64,000 nucleotides of DNA from assembly GCF_023703375.1 (NCBI RefSeq), contig NZ_JAMQGO010000003.1, forward strand, positions 269,715 through 333,714, read 5' to 3'. Under the pieces are notes generated by a model. It did no database searches. It had not been told where the DNA came from and worked only from the letters and a program-made list of their open reading frames with translations. This document shows positions 1 through 9,670 of this stretch, piece after piece. The position numbers and the translations under genes are program-made. This stretch comes from Lutimaribacter degradans (GTDB lineage: Bacteria > Pseudomonadota > Alphaproteobacteria > Rhodobacterales > Rhodobacteraceae). How positions within the stretch are numbered: position 1 is the stretch's first letter; each line of letters opens with the position of its first letter.

Positions 1-1311
1 TGCGCGCCAGCTCAGCGTGTCGAAGGACTGGCAGTTTTCGCAAACCGGAACCCAATCGGTATGGATATGCTGGCAGTTGTCGCATACCCATTGCGGGCCG
101 CGCGGGGCCGACAAGGCACGCGCCAGCCACCCCTTGACCACCGCGTCCGACGCACCTTCGCCCCGTTCGATGGCCGCCATTATGGTCAGCGCGCGCGCGT
201 CCGGCGCGTTCTCGGCCATGTCGCCCAATGCGCGTCGCGCGGCGGGGAAATCCTCGGCCGCGATCAGCAATTCGGCCTCCAGCAGCTTGGTTTCACGGTG
301 GTCCGGGGCCAGCTTTGTCAGTTGCTTGAACCGCTTGATCCGCGCCTGCGGGGTCTCATCTGGCTCGATCGCGGCAAAGGCACCGGCCAGGTCTGGATGC
401 GGCTGCGCCGCCCAGGCCTTCTTGATCACGCGCACGGCGTATTTCTTCTTGCCTTGCTCGACATAAGCCCGCGCCGCCAGAACGGCCGCCGGCACCAGGT
501 CGGGCGACAGGCGGTTGGCCTCGATGGCGGCCTCGCGTGCGGCAATGTCGTTGCCCTCGGCCAGCACATCCTTGGCCCCCGACAGCGCCAGCACCGCGTC
601 GCGTCGCTTGTGCACGTCCTTCGGAATGGTGCCCGTGCGCAGCTTGGTGCGCAGCGTATCGCGCGCACCGGCCCAATCCTCGGCCTGCGCCTGCAACTGC
701 AACAGCGCGTCCTGGGTTTCCTCGTGCCTGGGCTTCAGCTCAAGCGCCTTGGTGGCCAGTTGCCGCGCCGTGTCGCGGTCACCATCGGCCAGCTTTTGTT
801 TCATGATACCGCGCACGCCAACGAACCGGGTTTCATCCTTTTCCAGCAGCCGCTTGTAAACCTCTTCGGCGCGGCGGCGGTCGCCCGTCATCTCGGCGGC
901 CTGCGCGATCAGCAGGTTGGTCAGCTCGGGCTTGTTCAGATAGCGTTCGGCGCGGGCGGCCTTGGCCATTGCCACGCGACCCTCACCACTAGCCAGCGCC
1001 ATCATGCCCTCGCTCAGGGCCTGGAAGCCCTTGCGCTCGCGCGAGCGGTCGAAATACCGGCTGATGGCAGTGTCGTCACCGTTGATGAATTTCAGCACCG
1101 CGATCAGCAGGCCGAACAGCCTGAGAAACAGCCACACCGCCACGACCAGGACCACCAGCCCCAGAACCGACAGGATCGGCGTCAGCGTGACTTCCACGCC
1201 GGCTGCCTGGATGGTCACACCGCCATCCATGTCCAGCACGTACCATGCGCCCCAGGCCAGGGCCGCGACGAGGGTGAAGAAAACGACGATCTTGATAATT
1301 GACCAAAGCAT
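1..1311 (-). CDS. hemY: HemY-type haem biosynthesis membrane protein (3' end cut by window)
   Basis: This leftward gene starts with ATG at 1311 and is still open at base 1, so the C-terminus lies outside the window; 437 codons are visible. The N-terminus has two hydrophobic segments (about residues 5-26 and 40-63), followed by a long helical, TPR-like region, which is the layout of the HemY N-terminal family (not the oxygen-dependent protoporphyrinogen oxidase of the same name). Near the visible end are two CxxC pairs (VCDNC and VCENC) that could form a zinc ribbon, as seen in alphaproteobacterial HemY. It follows the Mic60-like gene and hemD in one leftward run. The family's exact role in haem synthesis is not settled. 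Confidence 0.85.
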   Translation of the reverse strand, partial: MLWSIIKIVVFFTLVAALAWGAWYVLDMDGGVTIQAAGVEVTLTPILSVLGLVVLVVAVWLFLRLFGLLIAVLKFINGDDTAISRYFDRSRERKGFQALSEGMMALASGEGRVAMAKAARAERYLNKPELTNLLIAQAAEMTGDRRRAEEVYKRLLEKDETRFVGVRGIMKQKLADGDRDTARQLATKALELKPRHEETQDALLQLQAQAEDWAGARDTLRTKLRTGTIPKDVHKRRDAVLALSGAKDVLAEGNDIAAREAAIEANRLSPDLVPAAVLAARAYVEQGKKKYAVRVIKKAWAAQPHPDLAGAFAAIEPDETPQARIKRFKQLTKLAPDHRETKLLEAELLIAAEDFPAARRALGDMAENAPDARALTIMAAIERGEGASDAVVKGWLARALSAPRGPQWVCDNCQHIHTDWVPVCENCQSFDTLSWRA

Positions 1312-1321
1312 GACGGCCCCC

Positions 1322-2698
1322 TCAGTTCGCGGTAAGCGATTGCGCCAGGTTTTCGGCCGCTGTTACGGCCTCCTGGCGTGTTTCGGCGCGCGCCACCCAA
1401 TCCGACAGGGCAGCGCGGCCCTGCTCGGGCAAAGCCGCGATCTCGGTCAATGCATCGTCCAGCCGCCCCTCGCGCAGGGCCGCCTCGGCGCGCGACAGCA
1501 CCGCGTCGGGGTCGTCACCTTCCTTCGGCGCAAGCGAACGGACACCAAGCTGCGTTTTCAGGAACCCGGTCAGCCCCTCGGCCTCGCCGCTTGCCTCGCG
1601 CGATAGCGAAAGCGCGTCGCGGGCGAGCGGGGGAAAGCTGGCGGACAATTCGTTCATGGTGGCCACGCCATCTGCCGTGCCCGCCAACCCTTCGGGCACA
1701 TCAATACCGGCCTCTTGCAGGTCGGCGATGGCGCCGGAGTAATCGCTGCCCGTGTCCAGTGCGGTCTGGATACGGCTCAGCGCGGCGCGGGCCAGCGCCT
1801 GTTGCGCCGTGGCACGGGCCGACTCTTCGCGGGCCTGCGCCTCGTTCAGCAGGCTGTCGATCTCGGCGCGCTGCGACTCGACGCTTTGTTGCAGCGCGCG
1901 CAATTCGCTTGAAAACTGGGATGCATTGTCGCTGCCGGGTTCGGCTGCGGGGCGGCTTTCCAGCGCATCCAGCCGCGATTGCACGTCGGCCAGCGTGGTG
2001 GTGATGTCGTCAAGCCGCTCGGACACCGTGGCGATCTGTTCGGCATTGCCGCCGATCTGCCCTTCAAGCCCCGACAGGTCGATCCCCTCGACCGCTGTTT
2101 CCAACTCGTCGATGCGGCCCGATTGCGTGGCCACGTCCTGCGCCAGCGTATCATCCTGCATACCGGGCCAGGGCCAGCCCTCGGGCAAGACGTAACGCGC
2201 GGCACCAAAGCCGATGGCCGCCGCCGCGACGCCGCCCAGAAGCATAGGCAAGAACCCGCCCTTGCGCACCACGACCTGTTCAGGCGCCGTGGCGGCAGGT
2301 GGCGCCTGGTCGGCGGCGGGTTCTTCGGTATCTTCATCCCGGTTGGGTTGCGCCGGGTCGCTTTCGCTTTCCGGGGCTTCCTCGTCCGATGGTTTCTCGG
2401 CCGTGTCGTCATCGGGGGCAACGGTATCATCCGCCTCGGGCGCCAGTGCCGCGTCGGCCCCGCTTTCCCACGGTCCGCCATTTTCGTTCTTGTCCGGTTC
2501 GCTCAGTTGCCCTGGTGCGTCGCCATCTTCCGTGGTGTTGCCCGCGGCGCGTTCGCTTTCGGCCTGTACGGTGTCGTCATGTTCGGCACTGTCATCCGTG
2601 CCGGGCGTATCGTTGCCGCTGTCTTCGACGACGCCTGCATCGACAACCTCTTTCGTGTCATCGACCTGAGACTTGTCAGATTCTTTCTTGCGTGCCAC
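1322..2698 (-). CDS. Mitofilin/Mic60-like inner-membrane protein
   Basis: The 458-residue product has a very acidic, low-complexity N-terminus (1-148), one membrane segment at about 149-171, a coiled-coil stretch (about 180-310) and a helical C-terminal domain, the architecture of bacterial mitofilin (COG4223) proteins. Alphaproteobacterial Mic60 homologues are known to bend membranes and help shape intracytoplasmic membranes, so a role in membrane organisation is plausible, by family. The start is a GTG at 2698, chosen because an AAAGGTGA Shine-Dalgarno lies 7 nt upstream and the open frame further upstream encodes unrelated, basic sequence. It sits between hemD and hemY, the usual Rhodobacterales position, with only 10 bp before hemY. 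Confidence 0.8.
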   Translation of the reverse strand: MARKKESDKSQVDDTKEVVDAGVVEDSGNDTPGTDDSAEHDDTVQAESERAAGNTTEDGDAPGQLSEPDKNENGGPWESGADAALAPEADDTVAPDDDTAEKPSDEEAPESESDPAQPNRDEDTEEPAADQAPPAATAPEQVVVRKGGFLPMLLGGVAAAAIGFGAARYVLPEGWPWPGMQDDTLAQDVATQSGRIDELETAVEGIDLSGLEGQIGGNAEQIATVSERLDDITTTLADVQSRLDALESRPAAEPGSDNASQFSSELRALQQSVESQRAEIDSLLNEAQAREESARATAQQALARAALSRIQTALDTGSDYSGAIADLQEAGIDVPEGLAGTADGVATMNELSASFPPLARDALSLSREASGEAEGLTGFLKTQLGVRSLAPKEGDDPDAVLSRAEAALREGRLDDALTEIAALPEQGRAALSDWVARAETRQEAVTAAENLAQSLTAN

Positions 2699-2750
2699 AG
2701 GCTGGTCACCTTTCGATTCTCTGCAATATCTACTTGTGTCCAACCCGACC

Positions 2751-3470
2751 TTACTGTGCGGGCGACTCCCTCTCAAGCAATTGCGCTGCGTTAAACAGTC
2801 CACATGTCGCGGCAAGCATCGCGGGCAAGGTTGGCTCTGCCGCCACGTCGAGCCGGAAACTGGGTCGGGGTGCGGCCTGTGCTGCCGCCGCGCTGATCGC
2901 CGCGATGAACAGGGGCGCGTGCCATGGACCCTGGTTGGCAAACGCCTGTGCGCTGCGTGGTGAAAAAAGCGGAACGACCACGGGCGCATCATCGTTCAGC
3001 GTCGCCCGCGCTGCGTCTGTCAAAGCCACCGGAACCTGATCGTACACCACCGTTTCGCGCACGCGCAGCCCGGCCTTGCGCAGCCGTGCTGCCAGGTCGC
3101 CCGCGCTGTGCTCGCCGCGCAGATGCAGCAACGGCCTTTTCGGGGCCTCGTGCGTGACCAGGCGGAGCAGGTCTTCGACATCGCCGCTGGCCGAAACGGC
3201 GTCAAACCCGGCAGCCCGTGCCATCTGCGCCGTGGCGTCGCCCACGCACAGCGCGCGTTGCCCCCGCTTGGGGGTCACGCCGCAATGGGTCACGCCGTTG
3301 CGCGAGGTGAACAGAACAACCGGGTCATCCGACAGATCGGGCTGCGCCCCGGTGCCGATGATCCTCAACACCGGGGATTGCACGATGGGCACCTCGCCCA
3401 GCCGCGCGCGCAGCTCTTCGGCGAAACGGGCCGACCCCTCGGCCGGTCGGGTCAGCAGTATCGTGGGCAT
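2751..3470 (-). CDS. hemD: Uroporphyrinogen-III synthase
   Basis: The 239-residue protein starts [13 protein letters not shown], the HemD beginning, and has the divergent two-lobed HemD pattern, including a central TSRNGV motif and a late lobe with [11 protein letters not shown]. The enzyme cyclises and inverts ring D of hydroxymethylbilane to give uroporphyrinogen III, the last common precursor of haem, sirohaem and bacteriochlorophyll. An ATG nine codons upstream (3497) is possible but adds residues not typical of the family. It leads a leftward run with the Mic60-like gene and hemY and is divergent from tsaD, with only 72 bp between the starts. hemC is not in view. Confidence 0.85.
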   Translation of the reverse strand: MPTILLTRPAEGSARFAEELRARLGEVPIVQSPVLRIIGTGAQPDLSDDPVVLFTSRNGVTHCGVTPKRGQRALCVGDATAQMARAAGFDAVSASGDVEDLLRLVTHEAPKRPLLHLRGEHSAGDLAARLRKAGLRVRETVVYDQVPVALTDAARATLNDDAPVVVPLFSPRSAQAFANQGPWHAPLFIAAISAAAAQAAPRPSFRLDVAAEPTLPAMLAATCGLFNAAQLLERESPAQ

Positions 3471-3542
3471 AGAGCCCCCCGGGATTGTTCCAGACATGCC
3501 TTGGTGTTAACTGCCAGTGGTCGAAACCGCAACGGGACGCCC

Positions 3543-4637
3543 ATGCGCACCCTCACCATACTCGGGCTGGAAAGCAGCTGTGACGATACCGCCGCCGCCG
3601 TGCTGCGGCAGACGGGCGATGCACGGCCCGAGATACTGTCATCGGTGGTGATGGGCCAGAATGACCTGCACGCCGCGTTCGGCGGTGTGGTGCCTGAAAT
3701 CGCTGCCCGGGCCCATGCCGAACGGCTGGATGGCTGCGTGATAAAGGCACTGGACCAGGCCGGCCTGTCGTTGCGCGAAATCGATGCCGTGGCCGTCACC
3801 GCGGGGCCGGGCCTGATCGGCGGGGTGATCTCGGGCGTGATGTGCGCCAAGGGTATCGCGCTGGGCGCGGGGCTGCCGCTGGTGGGGGTGAACCACCTGG
3901 CGGGCCACGCGCTGACTCCACGGCTGACCGATGGCGCGGCCTACCCATACCTGATGTTGCTGGTCTCGGGCGGTCATTGCCAGTTCCTGATCGTGCGCGG
4001 CGCCGATGATTTCACGCGGCTGGGCGGCACCATCGACGACGCCCCCGGCGAGGCGTTCGACAAGACCGCCCGCCTGTTGGGCTTGCCGCAACCCGGTGGC
4101 CCCAGTGTCGAGTTGCAGGCCAAACAGGGCGATCCCGCCCGCTTTCGCTTTCCGCGCCCGCTGCTGGACAGGCCGGGCTGCGATATGTCCTTTTCCGGCC
4201 TCAAGACCGCGCTTTTGCGCGCCCGCGATGGACTCATCGCTGAACAAGGCGGGCTGACGCGGGCCGACCGTGCCGATCTTTGCGCCGGGTTCCAGGCCGC
4301 CATGCGCGACGTGCTGGCCGAGAAAACCCGCCGCGCGCTGGCGCTCTACCGGGCCGAGGCGCCCGCTCAGCCCATGCTGGCCGTCGCGGGTGGCGTGGCG
4401 GCCAACTTGGCCATCCGTGGCGCGCTGGAAACGGTTTGTGCCGAACAGGGCATCGGCTTTACCGCGCCGCCGCTGGCGCTGTGCACCGATAACGCGGCGA
4501 TGATCGCCTATGCCGGGCTGGAACGGTTCCGTTCCGGCCATGTTGATGACATGACGCTGGCGGCCCGCCCGCGTTGGCCGCTTGATCGCGGCAGCCCGCC
4601 ATTGCTGGGCAGCGGAAAGAAGGGGGCCAAGGCATGA
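3543..4637 (+). CDS. tsaD: tRNA N6-threonylcarbamoyladenosine transferase TsaD
   Basis: The 364-residue protein begins with [15 protein letters not shown] and carries the HLAGH metal-binding motif, the VSGGHCQ segment and a late [14 protein letters not shown] motif, all diagnostic of TsaD/Gcp/Kae1. It transfers the threonylcarbamoyl group onto A37 of ANN-decoding tRNAs, together with TsaB and TsaE encoded elsewhere. The ATG at 3543 places the conserved N-terminus within the first 20 residues; the open frame extends further upstream but that part is the reverse of hemD. The stop overlaps the gpsA start (ATGA), suggesting one transcript. Confidence 0.95.
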   Translation: MRTLTILGLESSCDDTAAAVLRQTGDARPEILSSVVMGQNDLHAAFGGVVPEIAARAHAERLDGCVIKALDQAGLSLREIDAVAVTAGPGLIGGVISGVMCAKGIALGAGLPLVGVNHLAGHALTPRLTDGAAYPYLMLLVSGGHCQFLIVRGADDFTRLGGTIDDAPGEAFDKTARLLGLPQPGGPSVELQAKQGDPARFRFPRPLLDRPGCDMSFSGLKTALLRARDGLIAEQGGLTRADRADLCAGFQAAMRDVLAEKTRRALALYRAEAPAQPMLAVAGGVAANLAIRGALETVCAEQGIGFTAPPLALCTDNAAMIAYAGLERFRSGHVDDMTLAARPRWPLDRGSPPLLGSGKKGAKA

Positions 4638-5593
4638 TCTGTGTTGCTGGGGCAGGGGCCTTTGGCACGGCGCTGGCCGTGGCGCTGGCGGCCAGGGGGC
4701 CCGTCATGCTATGGGCGCGCGACTCCGAACATGCCGCCGATATGCAGGCAAGCCGTGAAAACACCCGGCGTCTGCCCGGGGTCGCCTTGCCCGACAACGT
4801 GCAGATCATCACCGGTTTCGGCCCTGTTCCGCCGCAAGCGCCGATCCTGCTGGCCGTGCCCATGCAGCACCTGCGCGGCATGGCCGAAACCCATGCCGCC
4901 GTGCTGCGGGGCCATCCGCTTGTTGCCTGTTGCAAGGGGGTTGAACTGTCATCGGGCCGTGGGCCGACGGCGATCCTGTCCGAGGTTGTCGCCGATACGA
5001 CCAACGCCATACTTACCGGCCCCAGCTTTGCCGCCGATATCGCGCGGGGCCTGCCCACCGCGCTGACGCTGGCCTGCGCCGATGCAGACCAAGGCAAGGC
5101 CCTGCAACAGGCGCTTACCACGCCCGCGCTGCGGCTTTACCGCACCACCGACACAACCGGCGCCGAGCTGGGCGGCGCGTTGAAAAACGTTATCGCCATC
5201 GCGGCCGGCGCCTGCATCGGCCTTGGCATGGGCGACAGCGCCCGCGCCGCCCTGATGACCCGTGGCATGGCCGAGATCACCCGCCTTGCCGACCAGATGG
5301 GCGCACGGCGCGACACGCTGATGGGGTTGTCGGGCTTTGGCGACCTCGTGTTGACCTGCACCTCCGACAAATCCCGCAACTATCGGCTGGGTCTGGCGCT
5401 GGGCAGCGGTACGCCCTTCGACACCGCGACAACCGTCGAAGGTGTCAAAACCGCCGAGGCCGTGACGGAACTGGCCAGCCGCCTGTCTCTCGACATGCCG
5501 ATTTCGGCCCATGTGCACGCCATCGCCTCGGGCCACAGCAGCGTGGCGCAGGCCATGCAAACCTTGCTCAACCGTCCCTTGAAGGAAGAATAG
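4634..5593 (+). CDS. gpsA: NAD(P)-dependent glycerol-3-phosphate dehydrogenase
   Basis: The 319-residue protein has an N-terminal Rossmann motif (GAGAFGTA, residues 6-13), the LTGPSFA substrate segment and the conserved [11 protein letters not shown] lysine/asparagine motif of GpsA. It reduces dihydroxyacetone phosphate to sn-glycerol 3-phosphate for phospholipid synthesis. Its start overlaps the tsaD stop by 4 bases and its stop is immediately followed by the YciI-like gene, so tsaD-gpsA-yciI-EVE form a tight unit. This arrangement is common in Rhodobacterales. Confidence 0.95.
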   Translation: MICVAGAGAFGTALAVALAARGPVMLWARDSEHAADMQASRENTRRLPGVALPDNVQIITGFGPVPPQAPILLAVPMQHLRGMAETHAAVLRGHPLVACCKGVELSSGRGPTAILSEVVADTTNAILTGPSFAADIARGLPTALTLACADADQGKALQQALTTPALRLYRTTDTTGAELGGALKNVIAIAAGACIGLGMGDSARAALMTRGMAEITRLADQMGARRDTLMGLSGFGDLVLTCTSDKSRNYRLGLALGSGTPFDTATTVEGVKTAEAVTELASRLSLDMPISAHVHAIASGHSSVAQAMQTLLNRPLKEE

Positions 5594-5869
5594 ATGCTTA
5601 TTGCCCTTATCGCACGCGACAAACCCGGCGCGCTGGAAACCCGCCTTGCCAACCGCGAGGCGCATCTTGCCTATGCCGACAGCGTCCCGATCACCCTGAA
5701 ATTCGGCGGTCCCTTGCTTGACGAGGGGGGCAACATGTGTGGCTCACTTCTGATAATGGAGGTCGACAGCATGGCCGAGGCACAGGAATTTGCACGGAAC
5801 GACCCCTACGCCAAGGCCGGCCTGTTCGAGTCGGTCGAATTGCTGGAGTGGAAACAGGTGATCGGCTGA
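5594..5869 (+). CDS. YciI-like family protein
   Basis: This is a 91-residue single-domain protein. The beginning MLIALIARDKPG, the ANREAHLAYADS stretch with a histidine, the FGGPLLDE motif and the end FARNDPYAKAGLF match the YciI/ferredoxin-like fold family, in which a His-Asp pair often forms a small active site. Members of this family are mostly uncharacterised. It begins directly after the gpsA stop and its stop overlaps the next start (TGATG), so it is probably translationally coupled to both. Confidence 0.85.
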   Translation: MLIALIARDKPGALETRLANREAHLAYADSVPITLKFGGPLLDEGGNMCGSLLIMEVDSMAEAQEFARNDPYAKAGLFESVELLEWKQVIG

Positions 5870-6288
5870 TGCGCTACTGGCTTTTCAAATCCGAACCCGA
5901 AACATGGGGCTGGTCCGACCAACTGGCCAAGGGTGACGTGGGCGAAGAATGGGATGGCGTACGCAATTACCAGGCCCGCAATTTCATGCGCGAGATGGCA
6001 GTGGGGGATCGTGGCTTTTTCTACCACAGCCAAAAGGAAAAGGCGGTCGTCGGCATTGTCGAGGTCATCGCCGAGGCCCACCCCGACAGCACCACCGATG
6101 ATCCGCGCTGGGAATGCGTGGATATCAAGGCGGTTCGCCCGGTCGCCCAACCCGTCACGCTTGAACAGATCAAGGCGGATGCGCGGCTTTCCGACATGAT
6201 GCTGGTCAAAAGCCCGCGCCTGTCGGTGCAGCCTGTAACCGAGCGTGAGTGGCAGATCGTCTGCGCAATGGCCGGGGTTGACCCCTAA
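5869..6288 (+). CDS. EVE-domain protein (possible modified-base reader)
   Basis: The 139-residue product begins MRYWLFKSEPETWGW and contains WDGVRNYQARNF, FYHSQ and a GIVEV strand, the hallmarks of the EVE domain (thymocyte nuclear protein 1 family, PUA-like fold). EVE domains bind modified bases in DNA or RNA, but the target here is unknown. The open frame extends 44 codons upstream inside the YciI-like gene; the ATG at 5869 is preferred because it starts the conserved domain exactly and overlaps the preceding stop. It is the last gene of the tsaD unit. Confidence 0.9.
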   Translation: MRYWLFKSEPETWGWSDQLAKGDVGEEWDGVRNYQARNFMREMAVGDRGFFYHSQKEKAVVGIVEVIAEAHPDSTTDDPRWECVDIKAVRPVAQPVTLEQIKADARLSDMMLVKSPRLSVQPVTEREWQIVCAMAGVDP

Positions 6289-6314
6289 GGTCAAACCCCG
6301 CGCAAAAGGTGACA

Positions 6315-6367
6315 GGGGCGCCGCGCATCGCCATGTCAAGGACATGCCGCTGGCTGCGCGACGCCCC
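6315..6367. terminator. Nested inverted repeat between convergent genes
   Basis: Three complementary segments are stacked here: GGGGCG with CGCCCC (6315-6320/6362-6367), CGCGCA with TGCGCG (6322-6327/6355-6360) and CATGTC with GACATG (6332-6337/6341-6346). The element lies between the convergent EVE gene and TonB-dependent receptor gene. It is probably a transcript-end structure usable from either side, though no T-run follows it. Confidence 0.45.
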
Positions 6368-6378
6368 GGCCCTCATCT

Positions 6379-8418
6379 TCAGAACGATTTCGACAAGGAC
6401 ACCTTTACCGTTCTGCCCGGCGCTTTTCGGCTGGGCGATGACAGGTGGCCGACATAATCCTCGTCAAGAATGTTCTCGAGTCCGAAACGAACCTCGGTTC
6501 CATCCAGCCAACCCTCGTCGGGGCGCCATGTGGCGCGCAGGTTGTGCACCGTGCTGTCGGGCAAACCGGCACCAAGCGCTTCACGGCGATCCGCGGCGTG
6601 AACGATTTCCCAGCTCAGGTCCAGCCGGTCATCCCACTTCTTGCCCAATGCCAGCTGCGCCCGGTCCGCCGGGCTGTTGCGCCACGTCGCGTTGGTGCCA
6701 TCGGGGTTGAACTCGGTTCCATTGCCCAGGTGCCCGGCAAAATCGACATAAAACCCGTTTGCCATCCCGTACGAGGCTTCAAGCTCGAATCCATGGGAAT
6801 CGACGTGGTCCAGCTCGGTCGTTGTCGACCCTGAAACCGTGTAGCTGGTGATGTCCCACAGCTCGGTCTGGTAAAGGTTGCCGCGAATGGTAAAGGTATC
6901 GCCGCGGGCAAACACATCGGTGCCCGTATATTCCGCGCCCAGTTCGAACGTGTGCGATTTCTCCGAAATGCCGATGCGCCGTTGCGCGCTGGCGCTGGTG
7001 CCCAGGTCATCAATGATCGGCAGCCCCTCGGTATAGGCCGCGCTGCCAAAGACCGACAGGCCGTTGCCCAGGTCATGGGCCAGCGCAAGGCCGCCCATCA
7101 GGGCATCCTTGTCGTAAATGTTCGGCAGGCCGGCAAGGTTGGTCGCGCTCTCGATCCTGGATGTTTCATACCGCAACGCAGGCGTGACGGTGAATCGCCC
7201 CATCGTCATTTCGTCGACCATGAATAGCGCAAAGCGGTCATTCGTGCCGCCCGGCGCCCCCGCCGCGGTGTTGTCGGCGCGAACGCGCCTTTGCGCCTCG
7301 ACGCCGGCCAGCATGTCGTGGGAAACCGCGCCGGTTTCGAACAGCGCGCGGTTGGTCATGGTCAGCTTGGTTGTCTCGTAGCGTTGATCGGCATTCACCG
7401 TATCGACAAGGAAGGGAAAGGTGGGCGTGCCTTCCAGCGGCGATGAGCCGGGAATGTAGTCGTATTCGATTTGCTGATCGGCGTAAGACAGGTTGGCGCG
7501 CAGGTCGAACAGGTCGCTGGCGGGATTGAAACGGTATTCAAGCACGGTCTGGTCCGTATCGGTCAGCCGGTCGACATTGCCGAACATCCCGCCATCCGTG
7601 CCGAACTGGTCATAGGGCACGTCCTTGTCGTCAGCCACGGTTCTGGAGTGGCTAAGGGTCAGCGACTGCGCGTCATCCTGGCCAAAGGTGAACGTGCCCT
7701 TGGCAAGGTAGGACGGCGTGCGGAACTTGCTGTTGCCGATGGTCGTGCCATCCCCCGCGGTCAGGTTGCCTTGGTCGCGCAGCGAATAGTTGAGCAGGAA
7801 TTCGGCGCCCGCTGACGGCATCCAGCCCAGGTTCGTGGAACTGACCCAGCCATCGCCGTTCGAGCTGTATTCAAGCGTCTGAGAGCCGCCAAAACCCGGC
7901 ACGCCGCCCGTGAAATCAGAGGCATCCTTGGTTTCCAGCTTGACCACGCCGCCAACGATTCCCGATCCGTAGGCAAAGCTGCCGATTGTCCCGCGCAGCA
8001 CTTCGACCTCGCGGTAAAGCAGCGGATCGGTGAAAAGCTGCGTGCCGATCCGGTACAACTCTTCCGAGCCGACGCTGGCGCCGTCGATCTGCACGGCAAT
8101 CTTCTGGTCCGAGCCGTTGGTCGTGTTCGCGCCAAAGCCGCGAATGTTGATGCCCGAGCCTTGCGGCGTCGTGCCGTTGACCAGCGTGACACCGGGCACC
8201 GAGTCGATCAGCTGCGCAACCGTGCTGGCCTGCCGGTCCTGAATTTCTTCTTCATCCACGACAGTGCGGGGCAAGGCGGTGCCAAAGCTGAGATCGCGCT
8301 TGCCGCCGGTGAGTATGAGGGTGCCCAGGAAACCGGGGTCGGCGTCCTGCGCGGCGGCCGGCAGGGCCAGCGACAGGCAGACTAGCGCGGTCGAGCCGCG
8401 CAACAGGTGGGTAAGCAT
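6379..8418 (-). CDS. hmuR: TonB-dependent outer-membrane haem receptor
   Basis: The 679-residue protein has a signal peptide ending ALPAAAQ, a plug domain (LIDSVPGVTLVNG then INIRGFG, with VEVLRGTIGSFAYGSG) and a long beta-barrel ending in SLSKSF with the terminal phenylalanine of outer-membrane proteins. It resembles haem/haemoglobin receptors, and its divergent position to hmuSTUV supports that; the symbol rests on this context. The start at 8418 is preferred over the ATG at 8427 because GAAGGA lies 8 nt upstream of it, whereas the same sequence directly abuts the earlier ATG. Confidence 0.8.
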   Translation of the reverse strand: MLTHLLRGSTALVCLSLALPAAAQDADPGFLGTLILTGGKRDLSFGTALPRTVVDEEEIQDRQASTVAQLIDSVPGVTLVNGTTPQGSGINIRGFGANTTNGSDQKIAVQIDGASVGSEELYRIGTQLFTDPLLYREVEVLRGTIGSFAYGSGIVGGVVKLETKDASDFTGGVPGFGGSQTLEYSSNGDGWVSSTNLGWMPSAGAEFLLNYSLRDQGNLTAGDGTTIGNSKFRTPSYLAKGTFTFGQDDAQSLTLSHSRTVADDKDVPYDQFGTDGGMFGNVDRLTDTDQTVLEYRFNPASDLFDLRANLSYADQQIEYDYIPGSSPLEGTPTFPFLVDTVNADQRYETTKLTMTNRALFETGAVSHDMLAGVEAQRRVRADNTAAGAPGGTNDRFALFMVDEMTMGRFTVTPALRYETSRIESATNLAGLPNIYDKDALMGGLALAHDLGNGLSVFGSAAYTEGLPIIDDLGTSASAQRRIGISEKSHTFELGAEYTGTDVFARGDTFTIRGNLYQTELWDITSYTVSGSTTTELDHVDSHGFELEASYGMANGFYVDFAGHLGNGTEFNPDGTNATWRNSPADRAQLALGKKWDDRLDLSWEIVHAADRREALGAGLPDSTVHNLRATWRPDEGWLDGTEVRFGLENILDEDYVGHLSSPSRKAPGRTVKVSLSKSF

Positions 8419-8507
8419 ATGCGCCATCCTTCAGATGTTCATGGCCGTTGCTTGCGAAGGCTGGCGCGGCGGTTTTGGTGATTTCGCGACAATCTTGTCA
8501 CTACGGG

Positions 8508-8551
8508 TTGCAGCTTCAAACGCACCAGAGTAAATTAGTCAAGTATTTTGA
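8508..8551 (+). promoter_or_regulatory. Candidate promoter of hmuSTUV with a small inverted repeat
   Basis: TTGCAG (8508-8513), a 17-bp spacer and TAAATT (8531-8536) form a good sigma-70-like promoter toward hmuS. Just downstream, TCAA-N5-TTGA (8539-8551) overlaps the expected transcription start and could be an iron- or haem-responsive operator. No exact Fur, Irr or RirA consensus was recognised. The region is shared with the divergent receptor gene. Confidence 0.45.
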
Positions 8552-8617
8552 AGAAGCCACGCACCGGTTCCAATCGGGCGCAGCCATCGGATCGCAAATC
8601 AACCTCCGAGGTCGCCC

Positions 8618-9670
8618 ATGACGCAGCAATCCGCTGTCACCCCTACCGATATTCGTGCCTTTCAGGCGCAAAACCCGAAACTGCGCGCCCGCGATGCCGC
8701 TGACAGCCTTGGCATATCCGAGGCGCAACTGGTGGCCGCCCGAATCGGCCGGGGCACCACGCGAATCGCCGCGCATCCCGACCAGCTCATTCCCGCCGCC
8801 GAGGCGCTGGGCGAGGTCATGGCTCTGACCCGCGTCGATGCCTGCGTGCATGAAAAAGTGGGCGAATACGCCGAGTACCATCCCGGCGACCATGCCGCGA
8901 TGACCCTGGCCGAGAATATCGACCTGCGCATATTCCCGTCGCACTGGGTTCATGCCTTCGCGGTTGAAACGAATGACGCGCATGGCCCGCGCCGCTCGTT
9001 GCAGGTTTTCGATGCGGCGGGCGATGCGGTGCACAAGATCCACCTGCGCGAAAAGTCCAACCATGACGCATGGGCCGCCATCGTGGCCGATCTTGCCGTC
9101 GATGATCAATCCGACACGCAACCCGTCGAAAGCCGCAAGCCCGTCGAAGCCCCGAAATCGCGCCCCGACAAGGTTGATACCCTGCGCGAAGAATGGGCCA
9201 AGCTGACCGATACGCACCAGTTCCTGCGCCTGTGCGCCAAGCTCAAGATGAATCGTCTTGGGGCCTACCGGATCGCCGGGGCGCCATGGGTGCGTCGGCT
9301 TGATCCGAACGCAGCCGATGACATGCTGCACGCGGTGCGCGATGCCGGGATAGAGGTGATGATCTTTGTCGGCAACCGCGGCTGCATCCAGATCCACACC
9401 GGCCCGATTCACGAATTGCGGCCCATGGGGCCGTGGCAAAATGTGATGGACCCGGGCTTTAACCTGCACCTGCGGCGCGACAAGGTGGCCGAGATCTGGG
9501 CGGTGGAAAAGCCCACCCAGCGCGGCCCCGCCGTTTCTGTCGAGGCATTCGACGCCGAGGGCGGGTTGATCTTCCAGGTCTTTGGCGTCGGCAAGGAGGG
9601 GCGGGAGTCCCGCCCGGCATGGGGCAAGATCGTCGAAACCCTTCCCACGCTTCAAGAGGTGCCGGCCTGA
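8618..9670 (+). CDS. hmuS: Haem-degrading/haem-trafficking protein HmuS
   Basis: The 350-residue protein shows the duplicated HemS/HmuS/ChuX-like fold: an N-terminal half with a LARIGRG-like stretch and a C-terminal half with VMIFVGNRGCIQIHTGPI and GFNLHL. Family members bind haem taken into the cytoplasm and help release its iron or pass it on. It is the first gene of the hmuSTUV operon, behind a promoter-like sequence, and overlaps hmuT by one base. A Pro/Lys-rich hinge of about 25 residues separates the halves (near 165-190). Confidence 0.9.
   Translation: MTQQSAVTPTDIRAFQAQNPKLRARDAADSLGISEAQLVAARIGRGTTRIAAHPDQLIPAAEALGEVMALTRVDACVHEKVGEYAEYHPGDHAAMTLAENIDLRIFPSHWVHAFAVETNDAHGPRRSLQVFDAAGDAVHKIHLREKSNHDAWAAIVADLAVDDQSDTQPVESRKPVEAPKSRPDKVDTLREEWAKLTDTHQFLRLCAKLKMNRLGAYRIAGAPWVRRLDPNAADDMLHAVRDAGIEVMIFVGNRGCIQIHTGPIHELRPMGPWQNVMDPGFNLHLRRDKVAEIWAVEKPTQRGPAVSVEAFDAEGGLIFQVFGVGKEGRESRPAWGKIVETLPTLQEVPA

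Noticed and set aside
61..1302. 413-codon rightward open frame opposite hemY
   Set aside because: It is the mirror of hemY in high-GC DNA; composition is Arg/Gly/Leu-rich without domains, and the leftward frame has a clear family.
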